Source: Tanytarsus gracilentus (Eukaryota > Arthropoda > Insecta > Diptera > Chironomidae). From it: a stretch of 64,000 nt of DNA. Below are positions 50,192 to 62,123 of the stretch, in pieces (within the stretch, counting starts at the first letter, position 1; each line of letters starts with the position of its first letter). The DNA is taken from the NCBI GenBank assembly GCA_038502055.1, contig JAXRKN010000040.1, positions 124,001 to 188,000 of the forward strand, given 5' to 3'. A program made the translations under genes and the position numbers. The notes below the pieces were generated by a model. The model searched no databases. It saw nothing but the letters and a program-made list of their open reading frames with translations, and was not told the origin of the DNA.

Positions 50192-51428
50192 ATGAAGTTT
50201 TTAATAGCAGCGTTTGTTTTATTCGTTGGAGGTATTTTCACATGAAACTTGTTAAAAAAGATTATCACAAAAATTGTTTTTTCCACCAGTTCAATCACTT
50301 CCACTCAATGACGAGAAGTATCGTTGGCATGTGTCAAAAGATCAAGATGGAAAATTTAGCGTTATTGATTTGAATCCAACCGATCTCGAGATGGAACCAA
50401 ATCCTAATTACGATCCCATGACTGATATTGTGTTTTTCCTTTTCACAAGACAAAATCCACTCGTCGCTCAAAGGATCACTTTCGATATGGACACCGTAAG
50501 AAATTCAAACTGGAATCCATCGAACTCTTTAAGATTTATTTTACACGGTTGGGGAGGAAACTTTGAATCTGCTCACAACATTTTTTTGACACGAGAATTT
50601 CTTCGTATCGCTGATCACAATGTTGTCGTCATTGATTGGAGTGTCGGTATGTAAAGAAAATAGCAATCGATAAAAATTTAATCTTAATCACGTGATTTTT
50701 TTTCGTGAAGGTTCAACTACTCCAAATTATATTACCGCAAGACAGAGAGTCGGCATAACTGGTCAAGCAGTTGCAAGTTTTATTGATTCTCTTCATCAAG
50801 CAGGATTGGCAGATTTCAGTAGAATTAACATTGTTGGACACTCATTGGGATCGTAAGTGATTTTTCTGTGTTAAAAAGGAGTTGAAAATTTATTTGCAAT
50901 TTTTTAAAGACATGTTGCAGGATTCATGGGAAAATCAGTTACACGAGGAAGAATTCAAACCATTTTCGCGACTGACCCGGCAGGTAAAGATTTTTATTAA
51001 AAGATTCGTTGGATTTTTTGAAATTTTTATATTTTAAAATAGGTCCATTGTTCAACATAAACAACCCTGCAGACAGACTAGACATCGACGATGCAATTTA
51101 TATTGAAGCATATCACACAAATGTCGGACAGTTGGGATTCGATCAGCCAATCGCACATGCTACTTTTTATCCAAATTGGGGTGGCGCTCAACCGGGTTGC
51201 AGTGATTTTACTGGTGCCTGTGCTCACTCAAGATCAAATGAACTTTATGCTGAGTCTTTGACACTCGATCTTCTTGTTGGACGTCAATGCGTTGATTACA
51301 GTGAAATTGTCAATCGAAATTGCCCCGGAACAGGCACATTTGCAACGATGGGCAGTGATACAGCCAGAAATTGGAGAGGTGTGTTCTTCTTTGAAACGAA
51401 TGCCGTATCACCTTTCGGACGTGGCTAA
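50192..51428 (+). CDS. Secreted pancreatic-lipase-family lipase, copy 2 of 4 (5 exons)
   Basis: Exons 50192-50231, 50290-50646, 50711-50852, 50910-50983 and 51043-51428 give 332 residues. The signal peptide occupies about 1-17 (AAFVLFVG core), the first intron being in phase 1 at its end as in all four copies. The catalytic triad is intact: Ser177 in GHSLG, Asp202 in TDPAGPLF, His266 in CAHSRS. The sequence HGWGGN marks the oxyanion loop, and the short lid and FFFETNAVSPFGRG end match the other copies. Introns after DWSVG, within LGS, and within PAG are kept, while those near the catalytic His are absent. AATAAA occurs at 51430-51439 right after the stop. Extracellular lipid hydrolase by family; specificity unknown. 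Confidence 0.9.
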
Positions 51429-51493
51429 AAATAAATAAAGACCGATTGATTTTTAATCTAATTGTTATCGAGTGCTTGATGATAAACAAAATG

Positions 51494-51530
51494 TATAAAA
51501 CAATGCGCAGTAAAATATTAAATGGCAGTT
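51494..51530 (+). promoter_or_regulatory. TATA and initiator of lipase gene 3
   Basis: TATAAAAC from 51494 and GGCAGTT with likely +1 A at 51527, 33 nt apart, matching copies 1 and 4. Confidence 0.6.
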
Positions 51531-51555
51531 TTTATTTGATTGAGCTGTAAAAATC

Positions 51556-52666
51556 ATGGGAAGTAAATTATTGTTGGTTTTTACACTTTTCATTGGAGGT
51601 AATAAAATTTCACTTAAGAAAGATTTTTTTAATTTAAATATTTTCGTACAGTTTACTCATCTCCAATCATTCAGAATAAATATGAGACAGCGCACCGTTG
51701 GGTGTCAGTTCCGGACTCAAATGGAAATTTGCGTTTAATTGATTTAAATCCTGTCGAGTTGGAACAAGAACCGTTTTATGACCCGATGAATGACATTGTC
51801 TATCGCCTTTTTACAAGACAAAACACCGAAACTCCACACCTTATTACTCGTGATGCAGCGACTATTTTAAGTTCAAATTGGAATCGCGATCATGGAGTTC
51901 GAATTTTAATTCATGGATGGAATGGCGGTGGTGCAGGATCGAGTGGAACTTTAAGGAGAGAATTCTTAGCTAATGGCGAATTTAACGTGATTGCAGTTGA
52001 TTGGGGTGCAGGAGGTTGATACAAAATTATTATGTGATTTCTTTTTATTTAATTTAAATTTATTTCAAAGGTAACACCCCAAATTATTTAGCCGCTCGCA
52101 ATCGAGTTGGTCCCACTGGCACAGCAATCGCTACTTTAGTTGATTTTCTCGTTCAAAATGGATTTACTCACCATAGTAGAGTAAATGTGATCGGACATTC
52201 GCTTGGTAGTCATGTGGCGGGACATGTTGGAAAAGCTGTGACTGGCGGAAGAATTAATGCAATTTTCGGAACTGATGCGGCCGGACCTCTTTTCAATATC
52301 AATAATCCTACTGAAAGATTAGACGTTGAAGATGCGGTTTATACTGAAAATATTCATACAAATACCGGATCTTTAGGATTTGATGAACCGATTACACATG
52401 CGGCATTCTATCCAGCTTGGGGTACTGGTCAGCCGGGATGTAGTGACAATTCATGCGATCATGGAAGATCTAACGGTTTATACGCTGAATCCCTTCGAAC
52501 TGTCAACAATTTAATTGCACGTCAATGTACCGGTTATTCTGAAATCGTTGCTAGAAATTGTCCTGGCACAGGTGAGACTGGATTACTTGGAGGTGACAAT
52601 GTGAAATCAATTCGTGGTGTCTTCTTCTTGGATACAAATGCTCAATCTCCTTTTGGACAAGGTTAA
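51556..52666 (+). CDS. Secreted pancreatic-lipase-family lipase, copy 3 of 4 (3 exons)
   Basis: Exons 51556-51598, 51652-52014 and 52071-52666 give 333 residues. A signal peptide (about 1-18, LLLVFTLFIG core) precedes RWVSVPDSNGNLRLIDLNP. HGWNGGG forms the oxyanion region, Ser179 lies in GHSLG, Asp204 in GTDAAGPLF and His266 in CDHGRS. The active-site half is one long exon, so the introns that copies 1 and 2 carry around the Ser and Asp are missing. The C-terminus FFLDTNAQSPFGQG matches the array. AATAAA at 52676-52681. It lies 54 nt downstream of the initiator region and about 130 nt after the stop of copy 2, showing how tightly the array is packed. Confidence 0.9.
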
Positions 52667-52857
52667 AAAGCAATGAATAAAATTTAATCGCAAAAAATGT
52701 GTTTTTAATATTAACAACTCACTTGGGGTTAACTTACTTGAGAATGACTCTTTATTTTTGACAATATTAATCTTTTAAGTGCTCTTCAAGTGGCGGGAAA
52801 ATTAACCTCTCGAGATTATTAATCAATATAATTTTATTCAGTGATAAGGTTTGGTGA

Positions 52858-52894
52858 ATATAAAAGGGAATCGAAAGTTTAAACAACATCAGTT
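52858..52894 (+). promoter_or_regulatory. TATA and initiator of lipase gene 4
   Basis: TATAAAAG from 52858 and a perfect arthropod initiator TCAGTT (A at 52891), 33 nt apart; ATG at 52913. Confidence 0.7.
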
Positions 52895-52912
52895 GGAAAT
52901 TTGCGGCGGACA

Positions 52913-54034
52913 ATGAAGACTTTTTTATTTGCACTTTTTCTGGCTGGAGGTGATGAAATTTATTAAAATTTGGTATAAACTTTAATCATATTTTATTTCT
53001 CACAGTTTATTCAAAACCATCAATTGTTACAAACTATGATAATCATCGTTGGAGTTTAGTAAAAGATGGAGAGGGAAAAAATCATTTATTTGACATGAAC
53101 CCAGTTGAAATTGTCGAAGATCCTGAACCATCTTTTGACCCCATCAACGACATGTTCTTTCTTCTTTTTACTCGTGATAATCCAACTACAGGACAACGAA
53201 TTGATATACATAATGAAGCAAGTGTGCGAGCATCACATTGGAGACATAGTGCAACAGCAACGACCCGCTTTTTGATTCATGGATGGCAATCGACATCTAA
53301 TTCAGGTGAAAATCCCAGAACAAGAGATGAATTACTTCGTCTGGCTGATCATAATGTGGTTGTTGTCGATTGGGGTGTTGGAGCTGGTACTGCGAATTAT
53401 ATTGCTGCTCGTAATCGCGTTGGACCTGCTGGGCAAGTCGTTGGTCAGTTCATTGATTGGCTTACAAGTATTGGATTTACGCATCCAAGTCGCATCAACA
53501 TTATTGGCATATCGCTAGGAGCTCATGTAAGTGGCCATGCTGGAAAAAATACTCGTAGCGGGAGAATAAATGCGATTTTTGGAAATGATCCTGCTGGGCC
53601 ATTGTTTAATGTTGACAATCCCGATCGCCTTGATACGGGTGACGCTGATTATACTGAATCTATTCTCACAAATGCGGGAACTCTTGGTTTTGACTTGCCC
53701 ATAACACATTCATCTTTCTATCCAAATTGGGGAAGCTCTCAGCCAGGTAAGAAAAGTTTAATTATAAAGATTTTAACTTAAAGGTTAATTAAAAGGATGT
53801 GGTGCTGATGTTGGCGGAGGCTGCGCTCATGCTCGATCAACATTCCTCTATTCAGAATCAGTGAACAGTCGTCAATTTATTTCAAGGCAATGTGCGAGCT
53901 ATGACGAGATCGTAGCACAAAATTGTCCGGGCACTGGGGTTACTGCTATTATGGGTGGTGATTATGCTAAAAATACTGTTCGTGGTGTCTTTTTCTTGGA
54001 AACTAATGCAGAATCACCATTTGCTATGGGATAA
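52913..54034 (+). CDS. Secreted pancreatic-lipase-family lipase, copy 4 of 4, with GISLG elbow (3 exons)
   Basis: Exons 52913-52949, 53006-53746 and 53796-54034 give 338 residues. The signal peptide is about 1-16 (FLFALFLAG core). HGWQST marks the oxyanion loop. The nucleophile elbow reads G-I-S-L-G instead of G-H-S-L-G, keeping Ser182. Asp207 (GNDPAGPLF) and His271 (CAHARS) complete the triad. Only the signal-peptide intron and the intron at QPG before the His region remain; the latter is shared with copy 1 but not with copies 2 and 3. The end (FFLETNAESPFAMG) differs slightly from the others. AATAAA at 54057-54062. The elbow change may tune activity or substrate but leaves the triad intact, so a working hydrolase is likely. 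Confidence 0.9.
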
Positions 54035-54062
54035 AAATTAAATCATCATTTGACCAAATAAA

Positions 54063-57000
54063 ATTTAATTTTTTATTAAAAAAATCCGAGCGCTTTTTAC
54101 TGATTAGATTACAAAAAGCCTCACTCGAATTTTTTATCGTCATATTTCGTTTCATATTTAAATTTTTACATTGTCAACTTTTTTTTTGTCATTAACAAGC
54201 CTTATTTAACGGAGCTGATAATAATCAGGAAAAAAGTTTTATGATGAATTTTGTTTCGTTATTATAATTCTGCAGCATGTCATAAAACCAGCAAAGTCAT
54301 TAAACTGCAAGGATTACATGGTGAATTTTTTATTTTCAATCTAAAAAGACAAATAGTTGCGAAAAATGTCATGATAGATGAATGCGATATAATAAAAGTC
54401 GTTGCAATCACGTAAATTAAGCATTTAAAATCCCATTATTGCTAATAGTTTGTTGATAAATTTATTAACAAAATTTTCCAATGTAGAGAATTGCTTTGGC
54501 TTCCTTCTCATCTTTTTTAACCGCTAGAAAAGTTTTTCCATTAAATTCTCTCGACGACAACTATGGAGTAACCGGGAGTCTCAAACAAGGTGATGGAAAC
54601 GAATTGTGAATGCGGCAACTCATGTAGTTAATGTTTTATTATAAGTTTTCATAAACAGCGTTCATAATTTCCTTGTAACCACCGTATAATTTTTTTGCCA
54701 TGCACCATCTCAAGTTATATTCACAAATTGACACGGTGAATAGCAGAAAAATGTCCATGGGAGCGTGGAAGTAAGAAAATTAGTTTACCGAACAGCAACT
54801 TACACGTCGTCATTCTCCCTGAATATAGTCAACGATGTTGTTTTGCCTTTAATAAAAAGAAGAAAACACGTAATCAATTACGATGGAAAATTGCAAGTTC
54901 ATGACATAGTTCTTGTGTGTATTAAATATTTATGTGTGTACACTCGTGCGTTTTTTTATGATGATGGCGAAATATTTTAATGCTGGAAACGGATCGATTT
55001 TTACAAAAACTTTTCGCCAAGATATTCAATCAAAAGTTCGATTTAAGAGCAATTTATGAATTAAAAATTTAACCATAAATCTTATGCAAACAATTTCCAT
55101 CAACCCTCGCAAAATAATAGCTGAAATGTTTTATTAATTCTTAACATAAAAAGATGAATGAATGATGATTTTGTGCAACTGACATGAAAAATGATTTCAT
55201 CATTGGCTAAAATGTAAAACGAGAAGGGGAGAGCATTTTGGAGGCGGGGGTGCTGTTGCACTTTATCGAGACTGTTGCGTAGAATGTATTCCTTATGGAA
55301 TTTTTGTATTCATGAAAGAGGCTTGAATTTATTGATTTTTTTTTTGGTAAGGAGAGTAAAGTAATTTCTACTAATCAAGATGTGCTTACCATCACAATGC
55401 CATGAAGTTTCTCAGTAGAGTCATTGTACTTTTTACAATAAAAAAGGTGAATCATATTGTTACATCATTCATACATATGTTAGATTGATAAATTTGAGAG
55501 TACAAGCAAGGGAAAAATAATTTATTTAAAGTCTGTCACATAACTTTCAAATGTTTCCCTCTAAAGCGATTTCAAACCTGTATTACGGAGTCCATATTTA
55601 ATAGGATTTTCCACTACATTATTCTTCCATCGAATAATCAACGTGTGTATAGAATTTTCCTTCTATTATTTCGATCAATGTCACAGACTCATACGAATAA
55701 CATGAGGTAGGAGAGAATCAGCAAAAACCGATGGATGCTTAATACTTTCTCACAGGTTTTTCACTCTACATGTACTTAATCTTGCTGTTTCATTCTCTCA
55801 TGCCACGAATATAAATATTTATGCGAAATCGATCTCGTCAGCAATCTCTCATCTCATCTCAGCATGGCAGGTGGGGATCAAACTATGCAGATTGAATGAA
55901 GCTTATCACGCTGAAGAATTTCCCTTTAACAAAGCCGTGGAATCAATGGATTTAGAGTGAAAAATATATTTTGCATATCAATGCACGGAGATCATTCAAA
56001 AGGAGTTGCTTTTGTTGAGTCAAATTTGCATCGATATTAAAATCGAATAAAGTGCAAAAACTGTGGCATTGCTTGTTGTGTAAATGTATATTGCTTTCAA
56101 GACTTTTGTTGTGGGATTTTATAGTGATTTAATGGTTTTTCCGGCATTCTTAATATTTTTTTTACTTCAAGTTTAAATAAATTTTCCGTGTTTTTTTTTG
56201 TGAAAGTAAAATAAGAAAATGAGCCCATAAAGTATGTTAGCGAGTGCACTTGTCGTTCATAAAAAGCCAGCAATGCACATTTTTTACGACAACAATTTCG
56301 AAAACGGAAAAGTATTTATGATTTCCGCATAAACGATTTTTTTCATTCATACCTTGTTCTGCTAATTCTTTGCTTTTTTAAAGCGTCCCTGGAAATAAAA
56401 ATATTTAAAACTTTAAAAAAATCTGATTTTTGCCAGGCAGGTTCATCAAAGTGTGATAAATAAATTTTTTATCACAACGTGACAAGAGATGCAACGCGCC
56501 AATGATGAAAGCTCTTAATTAGGAAATATCGTAGCTTTCATAAGATGAGAAGGCAAAAGACATTGTGAGAAAGCAGAGAGCGCTAATTAGTTTTCCGCAA
56601 TTCATCATCTTAATCACCACTTAAAATGCCGCGTCATCAGGACCATAAAAATTTAACGCCTAATTAAATAGTGTCAAATTTTAAAATATATTTTAGGGGA
56701 GTTGATTTTTGAAGAAACAAAATTCAAAATTAAAAAAAATCGACATCAAAAACTTTTGTTAAGAAAACTTTTCTCCACACTTTTTTCGCCTCATTTAATC
56801 GCATTTTCCTCATCTTCAATTTTCATAAACATGCATCACAACAGCGACGAAACTTCTGGTTATGAAAAGTTCATCCTTGCTCTCGACGTGCGATCCTCGT
56901 TAAACTACGATTTTTCCACTCGCATAACTTTTGTTTCAGGATCTCTCGATTTTTTTCCCTCGCCAAACTCTAATTGAAGGAGCAATTTAATTTTATTAAA

Positions 57001-58486
57001 CGAAAAAGAAAATTGGAGAGAAAATAAAAAGGAAGTTTGCATAGAAAAATTAATTGAACTTCATTAAAATTTCCACTTAGCGCTTCTCACGCTTTTAAAC
57101 AATCGATTATTGTGTGCACGATTGTTGAATGCAGTGCTGTGGCAAAAACAGAACCCGCGAAAAGAGTAATGAAAAAACTGTCAACCGTTAAATTGTTTTC
57201 TAAATTTGCTAATTGCTACTGAAGTGTCATTTAAGGGTGTCTGGAAAATTTCAAAAATTATTCATGGATCTTTGAGGAAAGGATAAAAATTTCTGAATTT
57301 TAAGAAACACATTCGTGCTTTACTGATGAAGAAAAATGTCTCTCTAACTCACCCTGCATATCACGTTAAAAGGGATCATTTTTTTCTCCGCTAATTTAAT
57401 TGCTGTGTATCTCATTTTTTACACCAGAGTACAACCGAGAGATGTGTGATGGCAATGACAAAGATTATGAAATATAGGCAAACATTTTTCCACACTGGTC
57501 AGGAATTTTTCTTTTTGCTTGAGGATGAATGACTGCTTGCCACAATGGAGTGCTAATTAATTTCAATTTTCAACCGTAATTGCTTCTATTCTCTTTTTTT
57601 TGAGGTCATGAATGTTTCTCGCTTGAGAATTTTTCCGAGTCATCGAAGATAAAAAAAGAAGGGAAGAAGAAAAATGCCTACGGACTACTTTGGAAACCAC
57701 TTAAATACAAAAGAAACGTGCATCCGCGAAAATATTTAAATTATGATCTCTTTCATGACAGCGACGACCCTCGAAAAAAAAGGTTCAAAATATTTCCTTA
57801 TGGCTCTTGTAATTTTCGGCTGCCTTTAATTACTTAATTTTTTTCTCTGTCTATTTCTCCCTCATTGTCTAAAAGGTTGAATTAAAAAAGAGCCCGAGAT
57901 GTCCTGTTGTGGTGCACTTCTGAAATAAAAAATATGAAAGCAATCCATTTTATTGTGCACGGAAGGAATTAATAATCCTAATTGAGTGACCGCTCTGTTC
58001 TGCATCAAGAAAAAAGAAAGAGATATTTCCTCATTGCCAGACAACAAGAAGCATGAATAGGAATTTATTTATGATGTTTTATTATTTTCTCTCATCAAAA
58101 AAAACCTTTGTACTTTGAACATTGAAAAATCCACTCACTTTCCCTTTCTGCCAAACTAATAATTTAAAAACTTTTTCATGACAAAGTGGGTGGTGTGAGG
58201 AGAAAAATACCACAAAACTCCTAGTTAGTAAATGGTAATTTTTGTGCAATGACAAAGAGAATTTTATTTTATTCCTTCGAGGCTCATAACTGATGATTCA
58301 TGTGAGATATTGAAATAGCCAGTTTTAATTTTTCATAAAAGGCATATATTGAAATTTTAGAATGATAAAAATCTCAGATTGTATGAAATGCTTTATCGTC
58401 AACAGCAGCAGAATTTTTCCAATAAATTTTGTGTGAGAATGGCGAGCGAGAAGTTGAGTGAAAAAATATTGCAAAAGTTTTTCCTT
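54063..58486. other. Non-coding interval
   Basis: No supportable exon on either strand. The frames at 54765-54980 and 56702-56977 have no domain or splice context. Confidence 0.45.
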
Positions 58487-58492
58487 TTTATT
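58487..58492 (-). terminator. Poly(A) signal of NDC80
   Basis: AATAAA on the minus strand about 30 nt beyond the NDC80 stop. Confidence 0.55.
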
Positions 58493-58521
58493 GGCATTGA
58501 GTGGGAAAAATGTATATAAAT

Positions 58522-60413
58522 TTATGATTTCGAAGAATTTTCATTATTTTCAGATTTTGCTCGCTTTTTTAAAATTTGATCTAGACTCCTCTGAAGATTT
58601 TCTGGCAGTGGCTTCTTGTTCTTGTGATACGCATCGATTCGAGCCAAATTTTCTGTGAGGTACTGTCGTCTCGATTCAACCTCTTGCTTCCGCTCTTCGT
58701 ATAATCGCTCACATTCAGCAATGGCTTTAGCATTAAACGCACGTTTCTTTTCTTTGAGATCATCGATCTGCTGCTTCATTTGATCAATTCCTTTAGTACG
58801 CTCTTCTATTTCTTGTTCCACTCTACTAATACGATCTGTGTAAGTTTGATGTTCAGCTTGAGTATTGTGAAGATAAGACTTGTACATCATTTCAATATTT
58901 TTCTCATCATCTGTTAGCTTCTCAGCGATGCCTTGAATTTGCATTAGCTTCGATTGACAGAGGTCTCCTTCAGTGCTCAATTTATTGAACTCAATTTTTA
59001 ATACAATCACTTTTTCTCTCAATCGGGAAGTAATTTTAAGATTTTTTTCCTTCATCTTGCTCAATTCACACGACAAGCGATTGAGCATCTCTTCCAAATC
59101 GATATCATCCTTCTTAAGAACAATTGCAAAGTTGGCTGGGTCGAATTTATCTGCCATTCCTGCAATTTCCAACTCACTCGAGAGCATGTAAATCATGTTG
59201 TTTAGTTGATCGACTAGTTGATACTTTTTGGAAATTAAATTTGATAGAAGAATTTCCTTTTCGTTGTTTTTTTCACGAAGCTCAAGTATCGCGTTGTGTT
59301 TGATTGCGATTGCACTTTTTAGTTGACCAATTTCAAGAAGTAGTCTATGACGATCTTCCTTACTGATTCTTTGATTAGAGAGTTGAGTTTGCAGACGCTC
59401 AAGTTCATTGAAGGTAGTGCGTTCTGTATTCTTCTTAATTTCTAGCTCTTCGTTGCAATTTTCCACCTTACTCTGAAGATTTTGTACGATTTTAAATTCA
59501 CCATTTAATTCTAGCTCCACCTTTTTGTGTTCATCATTTGTGGCGCTTAATTGACGTATCTCGTCTTGAAGTGAAGCGAGGTCGACTGTGATGTGAGAAG
59601 CTCCTTCGTGGGAACTACGATAGATTTCGTTTATCGTATCGATGCACTGTTCCATTTCAATTTGACCGTTGTTCCATACAGTGAACATATCGCCAATTTT
59701 CATCATAAAATTTTTCGCTATTTCATAGTCGGGAATTTCTTCAGATGTAATGCATTGCATGGGTTCTTGTTCGGTGCAAGAGAAATCTTGTAGCCAACTG
59801 AGCAGCACAATGACACTGTTGAGGCAATGAGGTGCATTTGGAGTCTTTAGTGATGATTTTGAAATTGTATATGGATATTCGAGCTGGTTAAGCCACTGAT
59901 GGACACAATCAACATATGTCACATTGAAATCATTCGGTGTATTGCCGACGATAGGCTGAAGAAAGTATTGCAGACAAGCGATAAACTGATTGATTGTCAT
60001 TGATTTAAATCCTTTGCTCGATAGTTCTTTGAAACCATCGACAGCGGACAATTGCATTATAATTTTCTGGCTCTTTGCAAAGATTGCCTCCTTATCATCA
60101 ACTGGCGCTTTCTCTTTTTCGGCTGTCGATGGATTGAATGTGCTGCGTTCGGATCGATTTGGAGTACGAATGCTGTCGAATCTTCGCCCTGGCGTTTTAT
60201 TAGGCGTCGCTGAAGATAATTTTGTACTTTGACGAGCACTAGCAGCTTGTGAAATTCTCGGATTGTTTGCAGCCGAGCCAATTTTTGATGATCTAAAAAA
60301 TTGTCATTTAAAAACACTTGTTTTGGCTATAACTTGACATTTCTTCATTACCTTGTTGGCTTCCGAGCTGATCCCGCTTGAAATTCACTCGTCCTTCGCG
60401 GTATTTGCGACAT
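58522..60413 (-). CDS. NDC80: Kinetochore protein NDC80/HEC1 homologue
   Basis: Two exons, 60413-60352 and 60292-58522, join in phase 2 across a 59-nt intron to give 610 residues. The start MSQIPRRTSEF opens a basic, Ser/Thr/Pro-rich tail of about 80 residues, of the kind that contacts microtubules and is tuned by Aurora B. Residues about 85-205 fit the NDC80 calponin-homology domain: an FKSMTINQFIACLQYFLQPI helix, LEYPYTISKSSLKTPNAPH and VIVLLSWLQ. From about 255 to 600 the sequence is heptad-rich coiled coil, with breaks as expected for the NDC80 rod. NDC80 pairs with NUF2 and, with SPC24/25, links spindle microtubules to the inner kinetochore. The length is close to the family norm. The gene is divergent from OXA1L with only 360 bp between start codons. 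Confidence 0.9.
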
Positions 60414-60773
60414 ATTTTGCTTAAATTAAATTTTGTTATGATTTTAAGCGAAAAGAATAACGGTTAGTATTCAAATATTTCAAGGACGTTACAATGTTGA
60501 GTGTAGCTGAAAAATTATTGGAAATTTTTAAAATAATTTTTATTTTCGTAAAAAATATCTTATTATAAAAGAATATATTATATTTGTACATCATAAAGTG
60601 ATTTAGTAAATTGTTTTAATTAATTTAAAAAACATTAAATTTTCTAAACAATAACGAACAAATTATTTTTAAAAAAAATTGCTGTTGTAATGTTCTGAAA
60701 TTTTCACAACAACATTGAACAATATTTTCGTGAAAAGAAATTTTATTTCACTAAAAAATAAACGAAATTAAGG
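60414..60773. promoter_or_regulatory. Shared divergent promoter region of NDC80 and OXA1L
   Basis: 360 bp between two outward-facing start codons, AT-rich, without a clear TATA/initiator pair for either gene. Both are housekeeping-type genes, for which TATA-less promoters are usual. No other gene fits here. Confidence 0.55.
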
Positions 60774-62079
60774 ATGTTTAGGTGTTCAAGGGTAGTGAAA
60801 ACTATTCAAAACTGCTCGAAGTACTCGGTCATTGTGAAGGTAGCAAGAATTATTGTGAATTATGGTCAATAATAATCAACTTCTCTTATAACACATTTTG
60901 TAGAATCAAACAAATTTTCATCATGGGATAAGGAATTTAAGTCATTTCAATCGAGTCACACCCGTTATTCTAGTTGACAATCGTCAGAAATATTCATTTA
61001 GATTTGCCAGCACAGAACCGAGCATATCAGAAAGCATCCCTGAGCCACCGGCAATTCCAGAATCGCCTCCTGCACAATTTCAAGATTTTATTGAGAAGGG
61101 AGTTGAAACATCGCAGGCAATTGTTGAGGGCGCAGAGCCTGCATTCAGCACTTTAGGGCTTGGAGGATGGTCACCAGTTGGCATTGTGCAAAATTGCATG
61201 GAATACCTACACATTTCCTGTGACATACCTTGGTGGGGTACTATCTTGATAGGAACAATTTGCGTTCGTACCATTCTCTTTCCACTCGTCATTATGGCTC
61301 AGAGAAACGGAGCTAAATTGGCCAACAATATGCCACAACTTCAACATCTCCAACAGAAAATGAGCGAAGCACGTCAAACGGGCAATCAAATAGATGCGGC
61401 ACGATACTCACAAGCCATGATGGAGTTCATGAAGACAAAGCAAGTTAATCCCCTCAAAAATATGATTGTACCACTCGCCCAAATGCCTCTTTTTCTCTCC
61501 TTCTTTATTGGTCTACGTCAAATGGCAAATGCACCGGTCGAGTCGATGAAGGAAGGCGGTCTCTTTTGGTTTCAAGACCTCACAATTGCCGATCCATATT
61601 ACCTCCTGCCTGTAATCACTTCACTCACCATGCTTGCGACTATCGAAGTAGGAACTGACAGTGCACGAATGTCTCATCAAAACATGCAAACGATGAAGTA
61701 TGTCTTGAGAGCACTTCCAATTGTTATTTTTCCCTTCACTATGAGCTTCCCGGGAGCAATTGTCGGCTATTGGACATGCACTAATATAATTTCACTCATC
61801 CAAGTATCCTTTTTGCGTATACCAAGAGTGAGAGAGTATTTCAAGATCGATAAAATTATTTCGCATCCGCAATCGACTGCTCCAAAGAAAGGCTTCGTAA
61901 AAGGACTCAAAGACTCGTGGACAAATATGAAAATTACGAGGGAACTTGAAGAGCGAAGAAGAGTCGATGAAATAATGTTCCAGAAAGCAGCAAAGGGCGC
62001 CGTTCAAAAAACCTACAAATTTGATCCAACAAAAGCGAAATTATCGGGTATGGCATCAATCGAAGCTAAAAAACGATAG
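60774..62079 (+). CDS. OXA1L: Mitochondrial inner membrane insertase OXA1L
   Basis: Exons 60774-60839 and 60904-62079, phase 0 intron of 64 nt, give 413 residues. The N-terminus (MFRCSRVVKTIQNC and on to about residue 60) is basic, lacks acidic residues at first and suits a mitochondrial presequence. A Pro/Glu-rich linker follows. The YidC/Oxa1 core starts near IPWWGTILIGTICVRTILFP (about 130). It continues with a basic/Gln-rich loop (LQHLQQKMSEARQ), PLAQMPLFLSFFIGLRQM, and further membrane segments ending at PGAIVGYWTCTNIISLIQ. A basic C-terminal tail (from about 345) would bind mitochondrial ribosomes. The protein inserts mitochondrially and nuclear-encoded subunits into the inner membrane. 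The start in the small first exon was chosen because the frame of exon 2 is closed by TAG just before its acceptor. Confidence 0.9.
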
Positions 62080-62104
62080 TGAATTATTATTTTTTTGTGA
62101 ATTT

Positions 62105-62121
62105 TTTATTGAAGAAATAAA
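62105..62121. terminator. Overlapping convergent poly(A) signals of OXA1L and CIAO2B
   Basis: Minus-strand AATAAA at 62105-62110 serves the CIAO2B-like gene; plus-strand AATAAA at 62116-62121 serves OXA1L. The plus signal lies 2 nt from the CIAO2B stop codon, so the transcripts must overlap tail-to-tail. Confidence 0.65.
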
Positions 62122-62123
62122 GT

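Noticed and set aside
53279..53518. Second-frame ORF inside lipase copy 4
   Set aside because: Out-of-frame shadow of the lipase coding sequence.
60057..60317. Basic 86-codon minus-strand frame upstream of the NDC80 core
   Set aside because: It overlaps the true NDC80 N-terminal tail, which reads in another frame and joins cleanly to the first exon at 60352.
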